Counted from the first letter of the stretch, positions 1 through 6,735 are shown. The stretch: DNA of 10,099 nucleotides from Butyrivibrio sp. (GCA_024688095.1 JAILEJ010000029.1:1-10099); one strand, 5' to 3'. Notes: generated from the letters alone by a model not told the origin. Numbers and translations: made by a program.

Positions 1-44
1 AAAAAAGGACGCTCGTTTAAAATATTTTCAGTAAACAGCGTCCT
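1..44 (-). terminator. Intrinsic terminator of the PfoR-type EIIC gene
   Basis: Read on the minus strand, the arms AGGACGCT (37-44) and AGCGTCCT (6-13) form an 8-bp stem. It is extended by GTTTA/TAAAC (32-36 with 15-19) past one bulged base, and is followed directly by a run of T (A1-A6 on the plus strand). It begins 37 bases after the stop codon of the EIIC gene, as expected for a Rho-independent terminator. The T-run reaches the window edge, so its full length is not visible. Confidence 0.85.
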
Positions 45-80
45 AGTAATTAGTCATATTATGTATTATTCAGTTTATTA

Positions 81-1184
81 TCAGTCAAGTTTTAAATCTC
101 CTTCTTTTACCCAGCCAAGCTTCTCACAAATCATATTGATAAGTGGGCAAATAATTGCCGGAAGTACAAATGATATAAGGATAAGTCCAATCCAGTCAAA
201 GGCTGTTATTGCTGCCTTGCTTCCTGAAGCAACATCATTAATCCATCCGGTATAGACACCAATCTGTCCAACAAGTCCGCAGGTTCCCATTCCTGAAGAA
301 ACCGGTGTACCATTCATCTGCATTTTAAATATGCATGTTGCAACAGGTCCTGTAATAGCTGATGTTACTATAGGTGCAATCCAGATTCTTGGATTCTTTA
401 CAATATTTCCCATCTGAAGCATGGATGTTCCTATTCCCTGTGATACAAGTCCGCCCCATTTATTTTCCTTAAAGGACATAACTGCAAATCCAACCATCTG
501 TGCGCAGCAGCCTGCAACTGCAGCTCCACCGGCAAGTCCTGTAAGACTTAGCGCTGCACAGATTGCAGCTGATGAAATTGGAAGTGTAAGTGCAATACCA
601 ACAAGTACAGAAACAAGTATGCCCATAAGAAATGGCTGAAGATCTGTAGCCCACATTATTAACGTACCAACCTGACTTGCTGCTTTTCCTAAGGCAGGAG
701 CAATTCCTGCAGAAAGTGCGATTCCAACGCCAATAGTAACAAGAGGTGTAACAAGAATATCTACTTTTGTTTCCTTTGAAACAGCTTTTCCTATCTCTGC
801 TGCTAGTATGGCTACAAATAAAACTGCAAGAGGGCCACCTGCACCACCAAGTGCATTAGATGCAAAGCCAACTGTAATAAGTGAAAACAGTACAAGAGGT
901 GGACAGTGAAGCGCATATCCTATGGCCACAGCCATAGCCGGTCCACTCATTGCTGTTGCAAGTCCTCCAACCGTATAATCGGAACCAGCAATTGTTGCAA
1001 CTGTATTTGTTAAAAATCCAATGTGAAACTGAGTACCGATAGTATTTATAATGGTACCAATAAGAAGTGAACAGAAAAGTCCCTGTGCCATTGCACCAAG
1101 AGCATCTATTCCATAACGTTTTAAAGATATTTCAATGTCCTTTTTCTTCAAAAAGGCACTAATTCCCCCATTATTCTGATTCAT
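81..1184 (-). CDS. PfoR-type PTS EIIC-like integral membrane protein
   Basis: A 367-residue, very hydrophobic protein that resembles the PTS_EIIC_2 family, whose best-known member is PfoR of Clostridium perfringens. The N-terminus carries the family-like pattern KKKDIEISLKRYGIDALGAM (about residues 13-32). Around nine or ten membrane spans follow, rich in Gly, Ala and Ser, including GLATAMSGPAMAVAIGYAL near 74-92, a GGAGGP turn near 113-118 and NGTPVSSGMGTCGLVGQIGV near 291-310. It should sit in the cytoplasmic membrane. The family is classed with sugar PTS permeases, but no IIA or IIB domain or neighbour is present, so substrate and even transport are unproven; PfoR itself was described as a regulator of toxin expression. 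The start was placed at 1184 rather than the in-frame ATG at 1205 because GGGAGGAG lies just upstream of 1184 and would fall inside the longer reading. It has its own promoter and terminator and is therefore a single-gene unit. Confidence 0.88.
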   Translation of the reverse strand: MNQNNGGISAFLKKKDIEISLKRYGIDALGAMAQGLFCSLLIGTIINTIGTQFHIGFLTNTVATIAGSDYTVGGLATAMSGPAMAVAIGYALHCPPLVLFSLITVGFASNALGGAGGPLAVLFVAILAAEIGKAVSKETKVDILVTPLVTIGVGIALSAGIAPALGKAASQVGTLIMWATDLQPFLMGILVSVLVGIALTLPISSAAICAALSLTGLAGGAAVAGCCAQMVGFAVMSFKENKWGGLVSQGIGTSMLQMGNIVKNPRIWIAPIVTSAITGPVATCIFKMQMNGTPVSSGMGTCGLVGQIGVYTGWINDVASGSKAAITAFDWIGLILISFVLPAIICPLINMICEKLGWVKEGDLKLD

Positions 1185-1228
1185 GATTTCTCCTCCCTTG
1201 AACAAAATGGTTATTCACCACAATGCAC

Positions 1229-1237
1229 ATTATACCA
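1229..1237 (-). promoter_or_regulatory. Extended -10 promoter for the EIIC gene
   Basis: Minus-strand sequence TGGTATAAT matches an extended -10 element (TGn plus a perfect TATAAT). The region where a -35 would lie is only a T-rich stretch, which fits promoters that rely on the extended -10. The predicted start site, near 1222, gives a leader of about 38 bases containing the GGAGG ribosome binding site. It lies directly after the aspS terminator. Confidence 0.65.
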
Positions 1238-1260
1238 TCCAAAAGAGAATAAAAAAACAC

Positions 1261-1312
1261 AAAAAAACAACTATTGGAATATACAGCTTTTATTCTGCTT
1301 ATCCAATAGTTG
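1261..1312 (-). terminator. Intrinsic terminator of aspS
   Basis: The minus strand reads CAACTATTGGA (1302-1312), a loop, then TCCAATAGTTG (1268-1278), a perfect 11-bp stem. Seven T residues follow (1261-1267), and after a short gap a second T-run (1251-1257). It begins 26 bases beyond the aspS stop codon and separates aspS from the EIIC gene. Confidence 0.9.
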
Positions 1313-1337
1313 CTTAATAATTTCTATCTAGAAAAAA

Positions 1338-3125
1338 TCACTCTGCCTTGTCTTCTTCAGGAAGGTCAAGCTTGATATGAAGTTCCTCAAGCTGATGCTC
1401 TGTTACTGTTGAAGGTGCATCCATCATGATATCCTGTGCATTCTTGTTCATTGGGAATGGAATAATCTCACGGATTGAATCCTCTCCTGCAAGAAGCATA
1501 ACCATACGATCAACACCTGGAGCAATACCAGCGTGTGGTGGTGCACCATAAGTAAATGCGTTGTACATAGCAGGGAACTTAGCCTTAACATCTTCCTCCC
1601 CAAGTCTTACCATCTCAAATGCCTTAACCATGATTTCAGGATCATGATTTCGAACTGCACCTGATGAAAGTTCAACTCCATTACATACAAGATCATACTG
1701 ATCAGCTGTAATTGAAAGTGGATCTATCTCTCCACGTTCAGCCTTAAGCAGAGTCTCAAGTCCGCCTGAAGGCATTGAGAATGGATTGTGGCAGAACTCA
1801 AGCTCGCCTGACTCCTCACCAATTTCATACATTGGGAAGTCTACAATCCAGCAGAAAGAATACTGCTCTTTGTCCATATGTCCAGGTACTGCTGCACCAA
1901 AGGTCTTAACAATAACACCAGCTGTCTTCTGAGCTGCAAGAAGCTTACCTGCTGAAAGAACAACAAGGTCTCCGCTCTTAAGACCAAGCTTTTCGATAAC
2001 TGCATCTTTATTTGGTGCAACGAATTTAGCAATTCCACCAACTACTTCATTGTTTTCATCAACTCTGAACCAGTATGCCTTGTTACCAGCCTGTACTTCA
2101 ACATCTGCTGTTGTCTTATCTATAAATTTACGGCTTTCCTTAAAATCAGAAACAACTACTGCCTTAACTGTGTTGTCTTTAAATGGCTCAAAGCCACAGT
2201 CTGAAAGTACTTCTGTTGCATCCTGAACTGTAAGATCAATTCTAAGATCCGGCTTATCTGAACCATATTTTTCCATAGCTTCAAGATAAGGAATTCTTGC
2301 AAAAGGAGCTCCTGATGCTCTGTTATATTTACCATATTTTGCAAAGATTGGTGGAAGAACGTCTTCAAGAACCTCAAATACATCTTCCTGAGATGCAAAT
2401 GCCATTTCCATATCAAGCTGATAGAATTCACCTGGGCTTCTATCTCCACGTGCATCTTCATCTCTAAAACAAGGAGCAATCTGGAAATATCTATCAAACC
2501 CTGCTGTCATAAGGAGCTGCTTGAACTGCTGTGGAGCCTGTGGAAGTGCATAGAACTTTCCAGGATGCTTTCTTGCAGGTACAAGATAATCTCTTGCTCC
2601 TTCTGGTGATGAAGCTGTAAGAATAGGAGTTGTAATCTCCAAAAATCCATGCTCAGTCATTGACTGACGAAGAGCTGCAATAACATTGCAACGAAGGATA
2701 ATATTCTGCTTTACCTCCGGATTTCTAAGATCCAGATATCTATATTTAAGTCTTGCCATTTCATCAGCTTCTCTTGAGTGATTAATCTCAAATGGAAGCT
2801 CATTATGACGGCATCTTCCTAGAATTTCTATTTTCTCAGGTACTACTTCGATCTCACCTGTAGGAATCTTATTGTTCTTAGAACTTCTCTCTCTTACTGT
2901 TCCTGTTACCTGAATTGTAGATTCCTTATTTATAGGCTTTACAACCTTCATCATATCTTCTGTTTCTATAACAATCTGAGTTGTTCCATAGAAATCACGA
3001 AGTACTATGAAACCAAGGTTACTACCAACTTCTCTTAGATTCTCAAGCCAGCCAACCAGAGTAACAGACTTACCTGCGTCTGATAAGCGCAGCTCGCCAC
3101 AATTATGTGTACGTGATTGCATCAT
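1338..3125 (-). CDS. aspS: Aspartyl-tRNA synthetase
   Basis: Class II aminoacyl-tRNA synthetase that charges tRNA-Asp with aspartate in the cytoplasm. At 595 residues it is close to the roughly 590 of the bacterial type. Domains in order: an N-terminal OB-fold anticodon-binding domain (about 1-105); the catalytic core, starting with motif 1 around FLEITTPILTASSPEGARDY (161-180); motif 2 with FRDEDARGDR (220-229); an inserted GAD domain typical of bacterial AspRS (about 290-420); and motif 3, GIAPGVDRMVMLL (533-545), with the ATP-binding arginine at 540. After motif 2 the sequence reads DRSPGEF, one residue longer than the DRQPEF of the E. coli enzyme, and motif 3 has AGIAPGVDR where E. coli has GGIAFGLDR; I take this as a lineage variant. 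Whether it also charges tRNA-Asn cannot be decided here. Two start codons lie in tandem (3125 and 3122); GGAG ends seven bases before the first, so I keep the longer form. It is flanked by terminators on both sides. Confidence 0.97.
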   Translation of the reverse strand: MMQSRTHNCGELRLSDAGKSVTLVGWLENLREVGSNLGFIVLRDFYGTTQIVIETEDMMKVVKPINKESTIQVTGTVRERSSKNNKIPTGEIEVVPEKIEILGRCRHNELPFEINHSREADEMARLKYRYLDLRNPEVKQNIILRCNVIAALRQSMTEHGFLEITTPILTASSPEGARDYLVPARKHPGKFYALPQAPQQFKQLLMTAGFDRYFQIAPCFRDEDARGDRSPGEFYQLDMEMAFASQEDVFEVLEDVLPPIFAKYGKYNRASGAPFARIPYLEAMEKYGSDKPDLRIDLTVQDATEVLSDCGFEPFKDNTVKAVVVSDFKESRKFIDKTTADVEVQAGNKAYWFRVDENNEVVGGIAKFVAPNKDAVIEKLGLKSGDLVVLSAGKLLAAQKTAGVIVKTFGAAVPGHMDKEQYSFCWIVDFPMYEIGEESGELEFCHNPFSMPSGGLETLLKAERGEIDPLSITADQYDLVCNGVELSSGAVRNHDPEIMVKAFEMVRLGEEDVKAKFPAMYNAFTYGAPPHAGIAPGVDRMVMLLAGEDSIREIIPFPMNKNAQDIMMDAPSTVTEHQLEELHIKLDLPEEDKAE

Positions 3126-3175
3126 TGTAAATCTCCATTCTATAAAAAACTGCTTTTCTACTTAATTACATAGTA
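3126..3175 (-). promoter_or_regulatory. aspS: Upstream region of aspS with ribosome binding site
   Basis: This stretch separates the aspS start from the terminator of the upstream gene. GGAG is present seven bases from the first ATG. Because a terminator stands immediately upstream, a promoter is expected here. The only -10-like hexamers are TATGTA, about 35 bases before the start, and TATAGA, too close to the ribosome binding site; neither has a convincing -35. No T-box leader (stem I, antiterminator and terminator) fits in a space this short. Confidence 0.35.
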
Positions 3176-3215
3176 AAAAAGCGATAAACTACCGCATAAT
3201 AGTTTATCGCTTTTT
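3176..3215 (-). terminator. Intrinsic terminator of the zinc-ribbon/HTH gene
   Basis: A perfect 15-bp inverted repeat: 3176-3190 pairs with 3201-3215 around a 10-base loop. The core GCGATAAACT/AGTTTATCGC is flanked by an A-run on one side and a T-run on the other, so it is bidirectional in form. On the minus strand it begins 14 bases after the stop codon of the 147-residue gene, and the T-run leads toward aspS. No plus-strand gene runs into it. Confidence 0.88.
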
Positions 3216-3229
3216 ATCTTATATTTCCA

Positions 3230-3673
3230 CTATTTTTTAAAAAATCTCATTTGAGCACCTTGGGATTTTGCCCTTCTGTCAATGACCATCGCTCCTGCCA
3301 TTTTAATTTTAGCAGACTCTTTTTCTTCATCTTCTTTAGTATTTTCCTTAAATCCGGTTGTAAGTCTATTAATACAGTCTTTGCAATATTTTCCCGTCAA
3401 AATCATGCTTCCACATCTCATACAGGTAAGCTTAATTGCAGAGTCCGGTGTAAGCTCAAGTCTTCCCTCACGAAGCCATTTTTGTGTCTGTTTTCTCGTA
3501 ACACCAAATAATTCTTCAAGTTTGGTTTCTGTAGTACCAGGATTTACCCACAAATAATCCTTTACATCTCTTAGAACCTTCTGCTCTTCTTCTCTGCATT
3601 TCTGACAGAGTTCATTTGTATCAAAATAATCTTCAAATAATCTGCCACAGCACTTACAAGCTTTAGTTGCCAT
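3230..3673 (-). CDS. Zinc-ribbon/HTH protein resembling flagellar-operon protein YvyF
   Basis: A 147-residue soluble protein with two Cys-pair zinc-binding modules around a helix-turn-helix-like centre. The first module has Cys6, Cys8, Cys9 and then LCQKC (Cys23, Cys26). The centre, roughly 45-75, reads TETKLEELFGVTRKQTQKWL followed by REGRLEL, like a short winged-helix or MerR-type DNA-binding motif. The second module has CMRCG (Cys84, Cys87) and YCKDC (Cys97, Cys100). A charged tail follows, ending in basic and aromatic residues. This Cys-ribbon / HTH / Cys-ribbon order and the length match what I know of YvyF, found next to flgM in Bacillus. Here no flagellar gene is adjacent, so a motility role is inference only; it could be a small regulator of another kind. 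The start at 3673 is well supported by GAGGTGAT seven bases upstream. Its own promoter and terminator make it a single-gene unit. Confidence 0.85.
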   Translation of the reverse strand: MATKACKCCGRLFEDYFDTNELCQKCREEEQKVLRDVKDYLWVNPGTTETKLEELFGVTRKQTQKWLREGRLELTPDSAIKLTCMRCGSMILTGKYCKDCINRLTTGFKENTKEDEEKESAKIKMAGAMVIDRRAKSQGAQMRFFKK

Positions 3674-3713
3674 AGAATCACCTCATTTGTTGTAAACGAC
3701 ATTCCACTATTTT

Positions 3714-3722
3714 ATTATATCA
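3714..3722 (-). promoter_or_regulatory. Extended -10 promoter for the zinc-ribbon/HTH gene
   Basis: The minus strand reads TGATATAAT: a TGn extension plus a perfect TATAAT. No good -35 is seen 17 bases upstream (ACGGTT). The predicted start site gives a leader of about 34 bases with the GAGGTGAT ribosome binding site. It lies between the terminator of the phosphorylase operon and the gene start. Confidence 0.65.
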
Positions 3723-3765
3723 ACAGATTATTAAAAAACCGTATATTTTTAATTAAAGATATATC

Positions 3766-3805
3766 AAAAAAAGAGCAGTAGGAGGTGGGTATGATCTCCT
3801 ACTGC
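3766..3805 (-). terminator. Intrinsic terminator of the kinase/phosphorylase operon
   Basis: The minus strand reads GCAGTAGGAG (3796-3805), an 11-base loop, then CTCCTACTGC (3775-3784). This 10-bp perfect stem is followed within two bases by seven T residues (3766-3772). It lies about 30 bases after the stop codon of the phosphorylase and closes the operon. Confidence 0.9.
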
Positions 3806-3834
3806 CTTAATAATAAGTTATGGACTTTAACTAA

Positions 3835-5496
3835 TTATTCTATTATATAACTGTAATCTGCAAAATCAGCCTTAAGTGTAGCCTTATTTCCGTTGTTTTC
3901 CCAGCTCATTGTAAGCTTTGTTCCATCAACACTACAGCTAAAGTTTGCATCAAATCCAAATGCCGGATTAGTATTTCTGAATCTGAGAAGTTCAAGCTGT
4001 TTCTTTACAACATCCTTTGAAAGTGCTTCTTTCATTGCTTCAGGAGTAAGGTTGGTTCTGTTGATTTCCTTATGTCCGCCTGCACCTGCACGCTTAACTG
4101 CTTCATGATCATTTTTTCCTGCAAACATATCAAGATACCAAACCTGAGGCTTACCTGGCATGAACATCTGAATTGCTCTTGCAAGAAGCATCTTCTTATC
4201 ATCTTCTCCAAGTGCACTGTAATAGGTTGCATTTACCTGATAGTACATATTCTTTTTACCATGAAGATCTTTGACAAAACCGCCTCTTCCAACAATTGTA
4301 TCTATCATATCCTGAATATCTTCTTCTGCAAGAATTCCCTTAAGATCAAGAAGCGGAATACCATCATGACATCCAAGCATATTTACTACGCGGATTTTCT
4401 TTTCCTGAATTTCATTTGCCCAGTCTGCAAGTACCTGTCCGTTCTTCTTTTCAATAGCATAAATAAGAAGTCCTGGAAGGAAGAAGTCATATGTCATATA
4501 ACCTTTATTTGCAACTGTTTCATATACTTTTTCTGAGTAGCTTGCATGAATTTCAGGAAGAAGTGTTACATTATTCTTGTCTGCAAGTTCTCTTACCTTC
4601 TGAAGAAGATCCCAGGTTCCAGGATCATTCATAAAGTTCTTTAATCCAGGTTCCTTTGGAGCATATGCAAAAGCATCGAGTCTTACAATCTTTGCACCAT
4701 ATCCTGAAAGTGCCTTTAAAGTATTTTCATAATGTTCCCAGACAAGATCTGACTTGATATTGAGATCCATCTGTCCAAGATACTTTCTGTTTGATTCAAG
4801 ATAATTAACTGCTGCATCCTTGTAATCCTCAAAGCCTGCAAAATCAATTTCCTTTGGTGTCTTACCAGCATCAAGCTCAGAGGCTATTCTTTCGGAGAGC
4901 TTTTCAGCCATAAGATACTGAATATCCATTCCCTGCATAAGGTCCTGTGCATCAGGTCTCTTATACTGAACTTCCTGGTAAAAAGTATTCCAGTATGGAA
5001 CATCCTTGCCGTCTGGCATTCTTACCATAAGTATTGGAAGTCCAGGCTTTCTGAAGAACATGTCTTTAATGAGGTCTTCCCTTGGCTGAATATAGCCTTC
5101 CTCTGTCATTTCTCCATTGCCTTCCCAGAATTTATTCCAGTTAATAAAGAAATCCTTATATTTAGATTTTTCACCATTTTTTATAAGATCCTGAAACTGT
5201 GGTGAAAGAACTGATGCGTGATTAAGAATAAAATCAAGCTTTAAGTCCATTCCAAGTTTTTTGATTTCATCAAGATCTTTTTCTGAAGCCATTACCTTGT
5301 TAATACCATAATCAATTACAGAAAATCCCCTATCCAAATCTGTATTGAAGATACTTGGAAGTATGTAGAATGACTGAAATACATCTTCCATTTCTGGTTC
5401 TTTCAAAAAATCAACTATTGTTCCAAGAGTTCCACCCATGCTGTCTGGATATGCATTAAGCATTGGTCCGTTGTCCACATAGTTTTTATTACTCAT
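3835..5496 (-). CDS. Sucrose-phosphorylase-like glycoside phosphorylase (GH13 subfamily 18)
   Basis: A 553-residue cytoplasmic enzyme (no signal peptide) of the alpha-amylase superfamily, subfamily of sucrose phosphorylase. These enzymes split an alpha-glucoside with phosphate to give glucose-1-phosphate plus the free acceptor. The active site is complete: NH in LNHAS (His93), the nucleophile in VRLDAFAY (Asp274 with Arg272), the acid/base in PEIHASY (Glu315) and the transition-state Asp in GCHDGI (His377-Asp378). QVNATYYSALG (420-430) is also typical of the family. Compared with Bifidobacterium sucrose phosphorylase (504 residues, recalled from memory) there is an insertion of about 67 residues at roughly 175-241, just before the strand carrying the nucleophile. 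The acceptor loop before QVN reads KKNMYY where the Bifidobacterium enzyme has NLDLY, so the fructose-contacting Leu-Asp pair is missing. Sucrose is the default guess; sucrose 6-phosphate, glucosylglycerate or another glucoside remain possible. GGAG lies 12 bases before the start, with a nearer AGG three bases upstream. It is the second gene of the LacI-controlled operon, 104 bases after the kinase. Confidence 0.92.
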   Translation of the reverse strand: MSNKNYVDNGPMLNAYPDSMGGTLGTIVDFLKEPEMEDVFQSFYILPSIFNTDLDRGFSVIDYGINKVMASEKDLDEIKKLGMDLKLDFILNHASVLSPQFQDLIKNGEKSKYKDFFINWNKFWEGNGEMTEEGYIQPREDLIKDMFFRKPGLPILMVRMPDGKDVPYWNTFYQEVQYKRPDAQDLMQGMDIQYLMAEKLSERIASELDAGKTPKEIDFAGFEDYKDAAVNYLESNRKYLGQMDLNIKSDLVWEHYENTLKALSGYGAKIVRLDAFAYAPKEPGLKNFMNDPGTWDLLQKVRELADKNNVTLLPEIHASYSEKVYETVANKGYMTYDFFLPGLLIYAIEKKNGQVLADWANEIQEKKIRVVNMLGCHDGIPLLDLKGILAEEDIQDMIDTIVGRGGFVKDLHGKKNMYYQVNATYYSALGEDDKKMLLARAIQMFMPGKPQVWYLDMFAGKNDHEAVKRAGAGGHKEINRTNLTPEAMKEALSKDVVKKQLELLRFRNTNPAFGFDANFSCSVDGTKLTMSWENNGNKATLKADFADYSYIIE

Positions 5497-5600
5497 AGCC
5501 TTTTATTTCTCCTTTTAGACCTTTAATCGAAAATATAAATTTATAAAAAATACCCCATTATTTTTTATTATTTATTGTAACTTCGCTCCAAAACCATCTC

Positions 5601-6578
5601 TTAGTCATTCATAAGCTTTTTATAATCTTCATATGTAAGAATATCGCCATTCTTTGAAAGAATTATTTTTGCCTTGTGCGCCTGGCTCTTAAGCTTCTCC
5701 TGCTCAAGTTCAAGTACACATGTTGTAAATGCGCTGTCTGTCTTACCATCTCTGTTTCTAAGTTTTCTGTGCTCAAGAGTTTCCTGTGGTGTACTGTTAA
5801 GAAGTACAGGAATATCTACGTTAGACATATAGTCTGAATTTCCATGTGTCCATTCAATTATGAGAACCTGCTTATCAGACATATCGATTTCATCGTACCA
5901 AAGAGCTGTCTCATCTCTTCCCATTCTCTTAAGCCAGAGCTTGTCTGCTCCATCCTTGAAAGCTTTAAGAATATTATCTACTTCTGCAAAGTCTGTTTCA
6001 TTTGGTGTTCCAAGGTACTCACTAAGAGCCTTTTTTCCACCTTCAACGTATGCCTTGAACCAGCTGTTTCCATCTGCATGGCTCATATTTGCATCGTCAT
6101 CATCTCTCTGCCACTGCTGAATAAGTGCAAATCTTTCAGAGTTGAGTGATTCCTCTTCAACAAGATTTCTTATAGCACCTTCTCTGAATATATGAAGTCT
6201 TTCAGCATCGTTATACTTTGGAATTCTGTGTGGATAGTTATCACCTGACATTGTGTAACTTCCAATTCCGTTTTCATTTAAGAAATATGAAAGGAGTGAT
6301 GCTATCTCAGATTTTCCAACTCCTGATCCACCACAAACAGCAACTACTGCTCTGCCGTATGGATTATTAGAAAATACTTTTTTAAGTTCTTCTACAAGAC
6401 AAGGAAAAACTGTCTTTGCCTTTGCTATATGTGACTGACCGATCTCGATCTTATCTCCTGGCATATCTCCATGAGGGATATCATCCGGTACATTTATATC
6501 TGAGGCTTTAGCTTTTATCTCATCAAGTTTATTTACATCAACACTATTATTTGGAACTCTGTTATATTTGTTATTCAT
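5601..6578 (-). CDS. P-loop kinase of the uridine kinase/phosphoribulokinase-like class, substrate unknown
   Basis: A 325-residue soluble protein. After an N-terminal segment of about 75 residues rich in Asp, Lys and Pro comes a hydrophobic strand and a Walker A loop, GGSGVGKS (83-90). Next is SGDNYPHRIPKYN (111-123), which matches the substrate-side S-x-D-x-Y pattern of uridine-kinase-like enzymes. Then comes a strand ending in LIIEWTHGN (239-247), where relatives have the acidic residue after a hydrophobic strand. Finally HRKLRNRDGKTDS (270-282) looks like an arginine-rich lid. Such proteins are often labelled adenylylsulfate kinase or zeta-toxin-like; nothing here supports either role. As first gene of an operon with a GH13_18 phosphorylase, it plausibly phosphorylates the acceptor released by that enzyme (fructose or glycerate), but this is inference. 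The start at 6578 was chosen because AAAGGAAAGGG stands just before it; the longer in-frame reading from 6638 would bury that site in coding sequence and add a compositionally odd 20-residue leader. Confidence 0.85.
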   Translation of the reverse strand: MNNKYNRVPNNSVDVNKLDEIKAKASDINVPDDIPHGDMPGDKIEIGQSHIAKAKTVFPCLVEELKKVFSNNPYGRAVVAVCGGSGVGKSEIASLLSYFLNENGIGSYTMSGDNYPHRIPKYNDAERLHIFREGAIRNLVEEESLNSERFALIQQWQRDDDDANMSHADGNSWFKAYVEGGKKALSEYLGTPNETDFAEVDNILKAFKDGADKLWLKRMGRDETALWYDEIDMSDKQVLIIEWTHGNSDYMSNVDIPVLLNSTPQETLEHRKLRNRDGKTDSAFTTCVLELEQEKLKSQAHKAKIILSKNGDILTYEDYKKLMND

Positions 6579-6653
6579 TTTTCCCTTTCCTTTTTTAAAT
6601 CCAAAATTTCTTAAATCAAAAATAAAACAAACATACAACTTATTACGTAAAAT

Positions 6654-6673
6654 AAGGCTTTTTTGCTTGCCTT
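6654..6673 (-). other. Small stem-loop in the kinase mRNA leader
   Basis: On the minus strand AAGGC (6669-6673) can pair with GCCTT (6654-6658) around a 10-base A-rich loop. With the promoter proposed at 6691-6719, transcription would start near 6684, so this hairpin would lie about 10 bases from the mRNA 5' end. A role in mRNA stability is possible. The stem is only 5 bp, so chance is a real alternative. Confidence 0.3.
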
Positions 6674-6690
6674 TTTTGTAATTTTAGATT

Positions 6691-6719
6691 ATTATAAAAT
6701 AAAACTTGAAACGTTTCAA
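6691..6719 (-). promoter_or_regulatory. Sigma-A-type promoter for the kinase/phosphorylase operon
   Basis: Minus strand: -35 TTGAAA (6714-6719), exactly 17 bases, then a perfect -10 TATAAT (6691-6696). The -35 lies inside the LacI-type palindrome, so repressor binding would block RNA polymerase directly. The predicted leader before the kinase start is about 105 bases. Confidence 0.85.
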
Positions 6720-6722
6720 GTT
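6703..6722. promoter_or_regulatory. LacI-family operator, perfect 20-bp palindrome
   Basis: The sequence AACTTGAAACGTTTCAAGTT equals its own reverse complement. It has the central CG and the AAACGTTT core typical of LacI/GalR-family operators. It lies between the divergent LacI-type gene and the kinase/phosphorylase operon, the classical position for a local regulator's site. Both halves contain TTGAAA, used as the -35 of the two divergent promoters. The cognate repressor is most likely the product of the gene starting at 6790. Confidence 0.88.
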
Positions 6723-6735
6723 AATTTTTTATAAA
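6706..6735 (+). promoter_or_regulatory. Probable promoter of the LacI-family gene
   Basis: Plus strand: -35 TTGAAA (6706-6711), an 18-base spacer, and -10 TATAAA (6730-6735). It is slightly weaker than the opposing promoter in -10 match and spacing. Overlap with the operator predicts autorepression. The leader before the start codon is about 50 bases and ends in the AGAGG ribosome binding site (6779-6783). Confidence 0.65.

Noticed and set aside
1185..1205. Seven-codon extension of the EIIC gene to the ATG at 1205
   Set aside because: The strong GGAGG lies between the two ATGs and is correctly placed only for the downstream one.
3126..3229. T-box riboswitch upstream of aspS
   Set aside because: The space is about 100 bases, most of it the terminator of the previous gene, and no T-box or stem I structure is visible.
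4072..4536. Plus-strand open frame of 154 codons inside the phosphorylase gene
   Set aside because: It lies antisense to a clearly conserved enzyme, is Cys/Ile/Phe-rich in the way of a shadow frame, and has no ribosome binding site of its own.
5497..5600. Separate promoter for the phosphorylase in the 104-base gap after the kinase
   Set aside because: The gap is AT-rich with several TATA-like words but no pair of -35 and -10 hexamers at proper spacing, and there is no terminator after the kinase, so co-transcription is simpler.
6579..6638. N-terminal extension of the kinase to an upstream ATG
   Set aside because: The extension would encode the purine-rich ribosome binding site as Lys/Gly codons, and no ribosome binding site precedes the upstream ATG.
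6654..6677. Plus-strand intrinsic terminator (AAGGC/GCCTT followed by T6)
   Set aside because: No plus-strand gene runs into it, the stem is only 5 bp, and it lies in the leader of the minus-strand operon.
6703..6722. CcpA catabolite-repression (cre) site
   Set aside because: The palindrome has the central CG, but TG and CA are separated from it by three bases instead of four, so it does not fit the usual 14-base cre pattern. A dedicated LacI-type regulator next door explains it better.
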